This document shows positions 9,059 through 17,116 of a stretch of DNA of 41,923 bases, piece by piece. Below the pieces are notes generated by a model. It was not told where the DNA came from. It ran no database searches and saw nothing but the letters and a program-made list of their open reading frames with translations. The translations under genes and the position numbers were made by a program. This DNA comes from an uncultured Muribaculaceae bacterium. Its GTDB lineage: Bacteria > Bacteroidota > Bacteroidia > Bacteroidales > Muribaculaceae. Position 1 is the stretch's first letter. Each line of letters begins with the position of its first letter. The DNA lies in contig CAJTUF010000011.1 in NCBI GenBank assembly GCA_910579675.1, forward strand, positions 1 to 41,923. Reading direction: 5' to 3'.

Positions 9059-9783
9059 GCTGCAAAAGCTTGCAAAAGAAGCATCTCAAGGCCATTTTTC
9101 ACTTCGGCTCCATGCTCGGCTGCCCGACGCATGAAGAGGGTAGTGTCGGGATTATATATGAGGTCATAGCACAAATGCGCGGAAGTGAGAAGACCGTAGG
9201 GTATCCCGGGACACGAATCAACATCAGGCCACATGCCGAGCGGAGTGGTATTGACAATCACCTTGTGGCTGTCCATCACCTCGGGAGTGAGATCGGCATA
9301 CGTCAGGCGTCCCTCAGCTGCAGTGCGGCTCACGAGCGTGGGCTCAATGCCCAGCGAGCGCAATCCGTGGACCACCGCTTTTGAAGCGCCTCCGGTGCCG
9401 AGCACCAGAGCGCGTGTCATATCGGGCTTGATCAGTGGCCTGATGGAGTCGCGGAAGCCTATCACATCGGTGTTGTGGCCAGTAAGAGTGATCCCTCCGC
9501 GGCTGTCATATTCCACCGCAACCGTATTGACGGCGCCGATAGAAGCGGCATCGTCCGACAGTGCATTGAGATACGGCATGATCTGCTCCTTGTATGGGAT
9601 GGTCACATTAAGACCGCAAAGATTCGGAGCCTCTGCCACGGCTTCCATGAAGTCGCCTATGTCGGGAAGCTCGAAGTTGACATATTCAGCGTCAATACCT
9701 TCATTTTCAAACTTATTGTTGAAGTAGTCGCGTGAGAAGGAGTGGCCTAATGTGCGGCCGATAAGTCCATAGAGTTGTTGCAT
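9004..9783 (-). CDS. aroE: Shikimate dehydrogenase
   Basis: A 259-residue NADP-dependent enzyme reducing 3-dehydroshikimate to shikimate in chorismate synthesis. Visible features are GLIGRTLGHSFS (shikimate binding), LNVTIPYKEQIMPYL with the catalytic Lys, GAVNTV, TGHNTDVIGF with the catalytic Asp, the nucleotide loop VLGTGGASKAV, NTTPLGMWP and the C-terminal NGLEMLLLQA. The length is normal. A -7 element sits four bases from the ATG, so the mRNA may be nearly leaderless. The folK-like frame overlaps its 3' end, so the two are one unit. Confidence 0.95.
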   Translation of the reverse strand: MQQLYGLIGRTLGHSFSRDYFNNKFENEGIDAEYVNFELPDIGDFMEAVAEAPNLCGLNVTIPYKEQIMPYLNALSDDAASIGAVNTVAVEYDSRGGITLTGHNTDVIGFRDSIRPLIKPDMTRALVLGTGGASKAVVHGLRSLGIEPTLVSRTAAEGRLTYADLTPEVMDSHKVIVNTTPLGMWPDVDSCPGIPYGLLTSAHLCYDLIYNPDTTLFMRRAAEHGAEVKNGLEMLLLQAFAAWQIWQSTNAPTTVASMI

Positions 9784-9787
9784 AATG

Positions 9788-9795
9788 CAAAAGTA
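9788..9795 (-). promoter_or_regulatory. -7 element TACTTTTG for aroE
   Basis: A TAnnTTTG match on the minus strand whose last G is separated from the aroE ATG (9783) by four bases. Transcription would start at or next to the start codon. No good TTG at -33. Confidence 0.5.
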
Positions 9796-9883
9796 ACACT
9801 TTTTGTCAAGTCGGCGGTGAGTTTAAACATGTAAAAATACGTTATTTTCATTAAAACCCCGCTCCGTTGCCCTTTCTTTTGTA

Positions 9884-9891
9884 TAAATTTG
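9884..9891 (+). promoter_or_regulatory. -7 element TAAATTTG for the TPR gene
   Basis: A TAnnTTTG match with four bases (CGGC) between its last G and the ATG at 9896, the same spacing as at aroE and the LytS-type gene. A TTG at 9867-9869 is only 14 bp upstream, so the -33 half is non-canonical. Confidence 0.5.
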
Positions 9892-9895
9892 CGGC

Positions 9896-10759
9896 ATGAC
9901 ACGTATTCTGACCATTATGCTTCTGTTGGCCGGCCTGTTTATGCAGGCTTTTGCCAGCCATCACAATCAAGATAGCAAGCCCGAGGATTCGGCCTATATG
10001 GCCCTTGCCGGCAAAGCCGACTCACTCATGCAGGCCGCCGATTGGGCTGCAGCCGCCGAATGTTATCGCGAGGCCATGCGCTCCGAGCCCGGCAATGGAC
10101 TCAATCCTCTGCTTATGTGCAATCTCGGCATGTGCCTCAACGAGGCCGGCGATGCCAGCGGCGCCATAATCGCGCTCTCCGACGCCCGTCGGATGATGCC
10201 CAGCAGCATCACGGCGGCTCTCAACCGTGCCCAGGTGTTTCGCAGCGCCGGAATGTATGCCGAAGCGTTTGCCGATCTTTCCGACGCTCTCGCCATAGAT
10301 TCAACTCTGGTCGAGGCGCGCCTGATACATGGCATGATAGCGCTCCGCACCGACAGCATGGAGATAGCCCGCCGCGACTTTACCATCCTCAGCCACCTGC
10401 CGGGCGAAGCCGCCCATCTTGCCGCCGCAACAGGCAATGCCATGCTCTTCATGGCCCTTGGCGAATATACCCAGGCCATACCCCCGCTCTCCACCTTGAT
10501 CGAGAAAGATCCTGCCGATGTCGACTGGCTGAGCCGCAGAGCCTTATGCCGTCTGCTCACTGCCGATCCCGCCGGTGCCTCCGAGGATATAGCCGACGCC
10601 ATGCGGTTTGCCCCCGAAGATGGCGAGCTTTTCCTCTACCGGGCCATGCTCGGCAAGCTCCGCTTCCGCAATGAGGAGGCCAAGTACGACGCTCGCCATG
10701 CCATAACTCTCGGCATCGACCCCGACCATGTGGAGGCCATGCTCAAGCTGGTTGAATGA
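9896..10759 (+). CDS. Exported tetratricopeptide-repeat protein
   Basis: A 287-residue protein with an N-terminal signal peptide (MLLLAGLFMQAFAS) and about six TPR-like helix pairs from residue 35 to the end. Examples are AADWAAAAECYREAMRSEP, AGDASGAIIALSDARRMMP and AGMYAEAFADLSDALAIDS. TPR domains act as protein-binding scaffolds; no partner is evident. It probably acts in the periplasm or at the inner face of the outer membrane. It is convergent with the MurU-like gene, overlapping its 3' end by 17 bp, and divergent from aroE. Confidence 0.8.
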   Translation: MTRILTIMLLLAGLFMQAFASHHNQDSKPEDSAYMALAGKADSLMQAADWAAAAECYREAMRSEPGNGLNPLLMCNLGMCLNEAGDASGAIIALSDARRMMPSSITAALNRAQVFRSAGMYAEAFADLSDALAIDSTLVEARLIHGMIALRTDSMEIARRDFTILSHLPGEAAHLAAATGNAMLFMALGEYTQAIPPLSTLIEKDPADVDWLSRRALCRLLTADPAGASEDIADAMRFAPEDGELFLYRAMLGKLRFRNEEAKYDARHAITLGIDPDHVEAMLKLVE

Positions 10760-11498
10760 TCTGCCGGGCCTCGGCAAGCGATTCGGGGCGCCCCACGTCG
10801 AACCACAATGAGGGCCGCTCGGCCACATAACCCGACACCTCAAGCGTGTCGCTCATCCAGGCATAAAAATCGGTGATTGAAAAAACCTCACTCCCGGTGT
10901 GCGACGCATAGCCGGCCAACTGTCCGAAGATCTTCGGCGACACCACATGGATGCCACCGAAGGCTGCGCGTTCGAGCCCCTCGGCTTCGAGCCCGGGAGG
11001 GGTCACCTCCCCCGTCTTGAGATTGATGCGTCCGCGAAGGCGCAGACCGGAGTCGAAGAGCAACCTTCGCGACGACTCCCGGAGCGGATCGATCAGCAAC
11101 GTTGCCACCCCTCCCCTATAATCGTGATAGGCAAGCATAAGGTCGAGTGAGGCATCCGACAATATATCGGCATTATGCACCACTATCGCCTCGGCATCAT
11201 CAAGCCACTCAGCTGCCGCAAGCAAGCCGCCTCCTGTGTCGAGGAGTTGCCGGCTCTCATCGGCCACCACCACGCGGGCGCCTATCCCATCGGCCTCGGC
11301 TGCGAGATAGTCCTTGATCTGATCAGCGAAATGATGCACATTGACCACTATCTCGCCGACACCCGCAGCCACAAGTTTATCTATGACACGGCGCAGCATA
11401 GGACGGCCGCCAACCTCTACCATGGCTTTAGGCATCGAATCGGTGAGCGGTCGGAGCCTTGTCCCGAGTCCGGCCGCAAATATCATTCCTTTTATCAT
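10743..11498 (-). CDS. MurU-like sugar-1-phosphate nucleotidyltransferase
   Basis: A 251-residue NTP-transferase with the signature IFAAGLGTRLRPLTDSMPKA, which holds the nucleotide loop and catalytic Lys. It continues with VNVHHFADQI, LDTGGGLL and HNADI, the metal-binding Asp region. The family includes glucose-1-phosphate thymidylyl/uridylyltransferases and MurU, which makes UDP-MurNAc from MurNAc-1-P. The small size, the LDTGGG motif and the position 19 bp downstream of an AmgK-like kinase gene favour MurU-like function in peptidoglycan amino-sugar salvage. A role in making another NDP-sugar (for example heptose or mannose) cannot be excluded. Confidence 0.7.
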   Translation of the reverse strand: MIKGMIFAAGLGTRLRPLTDSMPKAMVEVGGRPMLRRVIDKLVAAGVGEIVVNVHHFADQIKDYLAAEADGIGARVVVADESRQLLDTGGGLLAAAEWLDDAEAIVVHNADILSDASLDLMLAYHDYRGGVATLLIDPLRESSRRLLFDSGLRLRGRINLKTGEVTPPGLEAEGLERAAFGGIHVVSPKIFGQLAGYASHTGSEVFSITDFYAWMSDTLEVSGYVAERPSLWFDVGRPESLAEARQIIQPA

Positions 11499-11517
11499 CG
11501 TATTTCTGCTATTTAGG

Positions 11518-12990
11518 TCAGGCGAGCTCGGTAATACCCTGCTCGCGATGGATCAGGAGCACTTTCACGCCCCTCTTTCTCAACTCCCCCGCCATAAATT
11601 CAGCGCCATACACGGAGCGATGGCGTCCCCCGGTACAGCCAAACGCCACCTGAAGGTGAGTGAATCCGCGGGCAGCATAACGCTCCACAGCCGGAATCAC
11701 CATCTCCACGGCCTGACGGGCCAGCCTCGGCATCTCGCCGTCGCGTTCAAGAAAGTCTATCACCGCCTCGTCGCGGCCCGTAAGGGAGCGGTATTCGGCA
11801 TATCGGCCAGGATTGTTGGGATAGCGGCAGTCAAACACAAATCCGCCTCCATTGCCTGAATAATCGCGAGGCAATCCACGCTTGTAGGAAAAGCTCATCA
11901 CCGTCACTATAAGCTCATCGCGCGACTCGCCCGATTGAGCCACCGGACGGAGTTCGCCAAGCGACCCGACAACAGAAGCAAGGGCCGGCATGCCCGACTG
12001 GAGCATCCACCCTTTGAGCTTCCCCAACTCTCGTGCCACTGACGCCATAGGGGTGATAAACGCAGCCTTACCTTCGGTGATGCCGCGCAGTCCGTAGGCA
12101 CCGAGCACCTGAAGCAGACGAAGCACCAGCACCGGGCGCAGCTGCTCCATAAAACGGTCAACGCCCACCACCATGCCTGTCTCATCCGACAGAGCCTCGA
12201 CATACACCTCCAGCAACCTATGCCTGATAGCGTCGGGGATACCTGCACGTACATGCCACACAAGCGACACCACATCATAGGCCACCGGGCCTATCCGTCC
12301 CCCCTGGAAGTCGATCCATGCCGGGTTACCTTCACGGTCGATCATCACATTGCGGCTCTGGCAGTCGCGGTGGATAAATGCCTTGAAGCGATCGTCAGTG
12401 CCGCTCTCGATCATCGACGCGAGAGTCTCAAAATCATTTTCGAGTCCCTCCTCGTCCATCTCGGCTCCGGCCGCCTTCAGAAAGCAGTACTTGAAATGGT
12501 TGAGATCCCACATCACAGCCCGTCGGTCCATGGCCGGGCGCGGGTAAAAATAAGCTGGATCGGTCCCTGCCGCCCCGCGATATTGAAGCCTCGGGAGAGC
12601 TTCGACACATTTCACAAGGGCTGCCAGGGCCTTCGAGCCCTCCCAATCGCCCGAGCGCTTGGCTTCGTCGATAAGATCCATCAGAGTTGTGTCGCCGAGA
12701 TCTGTCACTATATATGCTCCGCAATCGGGTTCAGCCGCCACCACGCGAGGCGCAGCGACTCCGTTGTTCTCAAAGCTGCGGGCTATCATGACAAAAGCAC
12801 GGTTTTCGGCCTCCGACTCTCCGATAGCGCCTATATATGTCGATGCGGGCGTGTTATCACCGGTGGTTGCCGTGAGTCTGTAATAGCGTCGCGACGATGC
12901 TGCAGCAGCCAGCGGAGCCACAGCGATCCTACCTTGTATTCCTGCATCAGCAGCCAGACGTAACAGCCGCTCAGTATCTTTTTCTCTCAT
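11518..12990 (-). CDS. APH-family kinase (AmgK-like) fused to a RapZ C-terminal domain
   Basis: A 490-residue two-domain protein. Residues about 20-335 form an aminoglycoside-phosphotransferase-type kinase: FIHRDCQSRNVMI gives the catalytic loop with His207, Asp209 and Asn214, and AWIDFQG gives the metal-binding Asp227. AmgK, which phosphorylates MurNAc/GlcNAc at the anomeric position, belongs to this superfamily. Residues about 358-485 match the C-terminal domain of RapZ: MSFSYKRGLPRD, VFDCRYPNNPGRY, LTGRD and QVAFGCTGGRHRSVYGAEF. In E. coli that domain binds glucosamine-6-phosphate and small RNAs. The P-loop ATPase half of RapZ is absent and the kinase takes its place. It sits between a small membrane protein gene and a MurU-like gene in one minus-strand unit. 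Confidence 0.85.
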   Translation of the reverse strand: MREKDTERLLRLAADAGIQGRIAVAPLAAAASSRRYYRLTATTGDNTPASTYIGAIGESEAENRAFVMIARSFENNGVAAPRVVAAEPDCGAYIVTDLGDTTLMDLIDEAKRSGDWEGSKALAALVKCVEALPRLQYRGAAGTDPAYFYPRPAMDRRAVMWDLNHFKYCFLKAAGAEMDEEGLENDFETLASMIESGTDDRFKAFIHRDCQSRNVMIDREGNPAWIDFQGGRIGPVAYDVVSLVWHVRAGIPDAIRHRLLEVYVEALSDETGMVVGVDRFMEQLRPVLVLRLLQVLGAYGLRGITEGKAAFITPMASVARELGKLKGWMLQSGMPALASVVGSLGELRPVAQSGESRDELIVTVMSFSYKRGLPRDYSGNGGGFVFDCRYPNNPGRYAEYRSLTGRDEAVIDFLERDGEMPRLARQAVEMVIPAVERYAARGFTHLQVAFGCTGGRHRSVYGAEFMAGELRKRGVKVLLIHREQGITELA

Positions 12991-13025
12991 AAATCATGGT
13001 CAATTATATCGGGGAGGTATGGGCG

Positions 13026-13490
13026 TCACTCTATACGTCGGGAAACCCTTATTCCAGGCCTTACATGGAGAGGAGTGGCGGCCATTGCGCCCATATGGTC
13101 GGAAATGTATTTGAGATGATAGCGTTCGCGCCCCAGAAAGTCGAGTGTGAAGCGAGCAGCCGAAGGGTCGACCGACATGTCATCATGACGCCCGGCCACA
13201 AGCCGCTCTTTTACTGTAATGTCAAATCCGGCCACCTCGACAGCAAGGCTGAGAGCCCCCTCGGCATGGACGGCTCCTCCGAGTCCCCGGCGTGTGAGCA
13301 CCACCTTGCCATCATCCATCACCTCCAGATCGATCGCCGGGCTGTCGGATGGCTCATCGTAGATAAGCTTCCCCGCAAGAAGATATTGCTTTGCAGCGCC
13401 GCGACCCGATGGCTTGATACACAATCCCACGACTGCCGCCGCCGCGACTGCCGCCATGACATAAAATTCGACGCTTGTATAGAAGGCCAT
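13026..13490 (-). CDS. Small single-pass membrane protein of unknown function
   Basis: No family recognised. From the ATG at 13490 it is 154 residues, with one N-terminal transmembrane helix (about residues 7-26, YVMAAVAAAAVVGLCI) and a C-terminal part of about 110 residues with alternating polar/hydrophobic, beta-like pattern (KVVLTRRG, VEVAGFDITVKERL, FTLDFLGRERYHL). The frame is open to an ATG at 13562, which would begin two bases after a -7 element as a leaderless start, so the start is uncertain. It is the first gene of the unit with the kinase/RapZ-C fusion (35 bp gap). Confidence 0.65.
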   Translation of the reverse strand: MAFYTSVEFYVMAAVAAAAVVGLCIKPSGRGAAKQYLLAGKLIYDEPSDSPAIDLEVMDDGKVVLTRRGLGGAVHAEGALSLAVEVAGFDITVKERLVAGRHDDMSVDPSAARFTLDFLGRERYHLKYISDHMGAMAATPLHVRPGIRVSRRIE

Positions 13491-13564
13491 TGCGAAGTGA
13501 CAGTTAATTGTTGAATAGAAAGGCAGTAATCCGGCCACACTGCGGCGGAATTGGAGCCGCAATG

Positions 13565-13572
13565 CAAAGGTA
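13565..13572 (-). promoter_or_regulatory. -7 element TACCTTTG for the kinase/RapZ-C unit
   Basis: A perfect TAnnTTTG on the minus strand ahead of the three-gene unit ending at 10743. No TTG is at the expected -33 spacing. The leader would be about 70 nt if the ATG at 13490 is used. Confidence 0.5.
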
Positions 13573-13696
13573 ACAATTTTTATCGTAACAGCCTACTGCA
13601 GTCTAAGCCCCCTTGCCTGAACCTGTTCTTGGCCTGTCTTCATGGCTTGATTCTCTATTTTTTCAATTATTGTGGCGTGTGGACAATTTTTTTGTT

Positions 13697-13704
13697 TAAC
13701 TTTG
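13697..13704 (+). promoter_or_regulatory. -7 element TAACTTTG for topA
   Basis: A perfect TAnnTTTG about 65 bp before the topA ATG. The closest upstream TTG (13670-13672) is 24 bp away, longer than the usual 19-21. It drives topA and probably the two genes behind it. Confidence 0.5.
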
Positions 13705-13769
13705 CCGATTGATGCACCATCAAAGTCAGCAATGACTCCTTATTTATAAAACACTTCCACCATTTTTTC

Positions 13770-16151
13770 ATGGCAAAGAACCTCGTTATTGTCGAGTCGC
13801 CGGCAAAGGCTAAGACCATTGAGAAATTTCTCGGGCCTGATTACCATGTGATGTCGAGCTACGGTCACATCCGCGATCTCGCCAAAAAAGACTTCGACAT
13901 AAAGCCCGACAGCGATTTCGAACCCGACTATGAGATCCCCGACGACAAGAAGGAGCTCGTAGATAAGCTTCGCACTGCTGCCGCTCAGGCCGATACGGTA
14001 TGGCTCGCGTCTGATGAAGACCGCGAAGGTGAGGCCATTGCATGGCATCTTGCCGTTGTGCTCGGTCTCGATCCCGCAACGGCTAAACGAATTGTATTCC
14101 ACGAGATAACCAAAAACGCTATACTAAACGCCATTGCCAATCCCCGCGAGATCGACACCCGCAGGGTCGATGCCCAGCAGGCCCGCAGGGTGCTCGACCG
14201 CATAGTGGGATTCGAGCTCTCGCCTGTGCTCTGGCGCAAGATCAGGCCCGCTCTTTCAGCCGGCCGGGTGCAGTCGGTGGCCGTCAGACTCATTGTGGAG
14301 CGCGAGGAGGAGATACGCAACTTCAAGCCTGCGCCCTACTTCCGCGTGAATGCCACTTTCACCACCCCCGACAAGACAACATTCTCGGCCTCTCTCGCCG
14401 AGCGTCTGCCCGACCGCGAAGCAGTCGAGGCCACGCTTGCCAAGTTTGTCGGTGCCTCCTGGAGCGTAACCGACATTCAGGTCAAACCTCTCAAAAAGAG
14501 CCCTGCGCCACCGTTTACCACCTCCACCCTTCAGCAGGAAGCAGCGCGTAAGCTCGGTTTTTCGGTGAGCCAGACCATGCGCGTGGCCCAGAAACTCTAT
14601 GAATCGGGACATATAACATATATGCGTACCGACTCGCTCAACCTCTCCAAAGAGGCCATGGCAGCCATATCTGAGGTGATCACCGATCGCCTCGGCAAAG
14701 AGTATCTCCACACCCGCCATTACCACACCAACTCGAAGGGTGCCCAGGAAGCCCACGAGGCCATACGCCCCACATATATATCCAACCGCGAGATAAGCGG
14801 AGTCACCCATCAGGAAGCCCGCCTCTACGATCTGATATGGAAGCGTGCCGTGGCTTCGCAGATGGCCGACGCCTCGATTGAGAAAACCACCGTGGAGATT
14901 TCATCCGATGTGGCCTCCACTCCATCGTTTTCCGCTTCGGGCGAGGTGATCACCCACGACGGATTCCTGCGTCTATACATTGAGAGCACCGACGACGACG
15001 CCTCTGCCGACTCGGTGGCCGATGGCGACAGCCGCCTTCCCAAGATGAATGTGGGCGAATCGCTCACTCCGCTGGAGATTGTGGCCAACGAGCGATTTAC
15101 CCAGCATCCGCCACGCTACACCGAGGCTTCGCTCGTCAAAAAGATGGAAGAGCTCGGCATAGGACGCCCATCGACCTATGCACCTACCATATCAACCATC
15201 CAGCAGCGCGAGTATGTGACCAAGAGCAACATTGCCGGCACCAAGCGCGACCTCACCACTATCACCCTCGACTGCGCGTCGAAGGTCATATCCTCGACAA
15301 CCCGCACCGAGACCGCCGGTGCCGACAAAGGTAAGCTCATGCCTACCGACACCGGCACGATTGTCAATGATTTCCTCACCGAGTTCTTCCCCAATATCCT
15401 CGACTATAATTTCACAGCATCGGTCGAAGAGCGTTTCGACGAAATCGCATCAGGCTCTACCCCTTGGAAAAAGGAGATAAGCGACTTCTACGGAGTATTC
15501 CATCCCGAAGTGGTCAAAGCGGTCGACACCCGCTTCGACCATAAGCCCGGCGAGCGCGAGCTCGGCGTCCACCCCGAGTCGGGTCGCCCTGTCAGCGTCA
15601 AGATTGGCCGCTTCGGACCCGTGGTGCAGATAGGACTGTCGACCGACGACGAGAAGCCGCAGTTTGCCTCGCTCCGACCCGACCAGAGCGTGTTTGACAT
15701 CACTCTCAACGACGCCCTCAAGCTCTTCGAGCTGCCCCGCACGCTCGGCCAGTGGAACGGATCGGAGGTGATAGCCTCGGCCGGTCGCTTCGGACCCTAC
15801 ATACGCTACGATAAAAACAAATTCGTGTCGATCCCCGACGACATCACGCCGCAGGAAGTGACTCTCGATCAGGCCATCGAGCTTATCGAGGCCAAGAAGG
15901 AAGCCGACGCACGCAAGGTGCTCAAGACCTTCGACGAAGATCCCGACATGAAGATTCTCAATGGCCGCTTCGGCCCATATCTCGCTGCCGGTGGCAAAAA
16001 CTACAAGCTCCCCAAGACTATCGCGTCTGACTCAGCGGCAATTGAAGCTCTAACCACCGACGACTGCCGTCGCATCATGGAGGAGGCTGACAAAGCCCCC
16101 GCCAAGCCTCGTCAGGCCCGCCGTTCATCTTCCCGACAGAAAAAATCATGA
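13770..16151 (+). CDS. topA: DNA topoisomerase I
   Basis: A 793-residue type IA topoisomerase that relaxes negative supercoils through a single-strand break. The Toprim domain is at the start (KNLVIVESPAKAKTIEKFLG, then WLASDEDREGEAIAWHL with the DxDxE acidic set). ALSAGRVQSVAVRL is typical of domain II/IV, and the active-site Tyr284 is in HITYMRTDSLN. Instead of the zinc fingers of E. coli TopA, the C-terminus carries several copies of a GRFGP-containing repeat (GRFGPVVQIG, GRFGPYIRY, GRFGPYLAAGG) and a basic RQARRSSSRQKKS tail, a form common in Bacteroidota. It overlaps the next gene by 4 bp. Confidence 0.97.
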   Translation: MAKNLVIVESPAKAKTIEKFLGPDYHVMSSYGHIRDLAKKDFDIKPDSDFEPDYEIPDDKKELVDKLRTAAAQADTVWLASDEDREGEAIAWHLAVVLGLDPATAKRIVFHEITKNAILNAIANPREIDTRRVDAQQARRVLDRIVGFELSPVLWRKIRPALSAGRVQSVAVRLIVEREEEIRNFKPAPYFRVNATFTTPDKTTFSASLAERLPDREAVEATLAKFVGASWSVTDIQVKPLKKSPAPPFTTSTLQQEAARKLGFSVSQTMRVAQKLYESGHITYMRTDSLNLSKEAMAAISEVITDRLGKEYLHTRHYHTNSKGAQEAHEAIRPTYISNREISGVTHQEARLYDLIWKRAVASQMADASIEKTTVEISSDVASTPSFSASGEVITHDGFLRLYIESTDDDASADSVADGDSRLPKMNVGESLTPLEIVANERFTQHPPRYTEASLVKKMEELGIGRPSTYAPTISTIQQREYVTKSNIAGTKRDLTTITLDCASKVISSTTRTETAGADKGKLMPTDTGTIVNDFLTEFFPNILDYNFTASVEERFDEIASGSTPWKKEISDFYGVFHPEVVKAVDTRFDHKPGERELGVHPESGRPVSVKIGRFGPVVQIGLSTDDEKPQFASLRPDQSVFDITLNDALKLFELPRTLGQWNGSEVIASAGRFGPYIRYDKNKFVSIPDDITPQEVTLDQAIELIEAKKEADARKVLKTFDEDPDMKILNGRFGPYLAAGGKNYKLPKTIASDSAAIEALTTDDCRRIMEEADKAPAKPRQARRSSSRQKKS

Positions 16152-17113
16152 TTATAAAACCTCAGCAACCCGATATGGGCAGCCCGCGACGCGCCCCTCA
16201 GGCCCCCGATGTGATCCGAAGGTTCAAGGTGGCCGAGGGTGACCCCTCGCGCCTGCTCGATTTCCTCATAGCCAACCTCCCGGAATTGAAGCGCACGCGC
16301 ATCAAGCAGATGCTGCGCCATGATCAGGTGGCTCTCGACGGTGTGCCAGTCACCGATGCCCTCTCGCCCCTCGATCCGGGCGATGAAGTAGCTGTCAATT
16401 TCACCCGCGAGTTCAGGCTCTTCCGCCACCGCAGGCTCAAGATTGTGTATGAAGACGACGACATCATTGTCGTGGAAAAGGGTTATGGCCTTCTCTCCAT
16501 GGGCAACGACTCATTTCAGCCTGGCACCGACAGTCACGGCGCTCCGCGCGAGACAGCCTATTCGATTCTTCGCGACTATCTGAAGTGGAAAGATCCCTCA
16601 TCCAAGCTCTTTATAGTGCATCGCCTCGACCGCGACACTTCCGGACTCATGGTGTTTGCTAAAAACATCCAGACCAAGGAAACCCTCCAGCACAACTGGA
16701 ACCAGATGGTGCTCGACCGCAAATATGTGTGCGTGGTCGAGGGGCAGCCTGAGCCCGAAACCGGAAGCGTCAGCTCCTACCTCAAGGAAAACTCCAAGTT
16801 TGAGGTGTTTTCGCTCGATAATCCCGCTCCGGGCGCCAAACTCGCCGTGACCCGCTACCGCACCATAAGCACCGGCAAGGGATATTCGATGATGGAGGTT
16901 GAGCTCGACACCGGACGCAAAAACCAGATAAGGGTACATATGCAGAAGCTCGGCACACCCATAGCCGGCGACCGCCGCTACGGCGGATCATCGTCTGCCG
17001 CCCACCGTCTGTGTCTCCATGCCCAGACCCTCCGGTTTGTTCATCCCGCCACAAGGCGTCTCATGTCGTTCACTACACCCATCCCCGCCTCTTTCACCCG
17101 ATTAATACGATGA
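16148..17113 (+). CDS. RluA family pseudouridine synthase
   Basis: A 321-residue enzyme converting uridine to pseudouridine in RNA. An S4-like N-terminal region (LLDFLIANLP, RTRIKQMLRHDQVALDG) precedes the catalytic domain. The catalytic Asp lies in IVHRLDRDTSGLMVFAK, and the later conserved block is DTGRKNQIRVHMQKLGTPI followed by GDRRYGG. The family includes RluA, RluC and RluD, and its exact rRNA/tRNA target cannot be assigned. It starts inside the topA stop (ATGA overlap), implying translational coupling, and is followed after 3 bp by the GH13 gene. Confidence 0.93.
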   Translation: MIIKPQQPDMGSPRRAPQAPDVIRRFKVAEGDPSRLLDFLIANLPELKRTRIKQMLRHDQVALDGVPVTDALSPLDPGDEVAVNFTREFRLFRHRRLKIVYEDDDIIVVEKGYGLLSMGNDSFQPGTDSHGAPRETAYSILRDYLKWKDPSSKLFIVHRLDRDTSGLMVFAKNIQTKETLQHNWNQMVLDRKYVCVVEGQPEPETGSVSSYLKENSKFEVFSLDNPAPGAKLAVTRYRTISTGKGYSMMEVELDTGRKNQIRVHMQKLGTPIAGDRRYGGSSSAAHRLCLHAQTLRFVHPATRRLMSFTTPIPASFTRLIR

Positions 17114-17116
17114 ACA

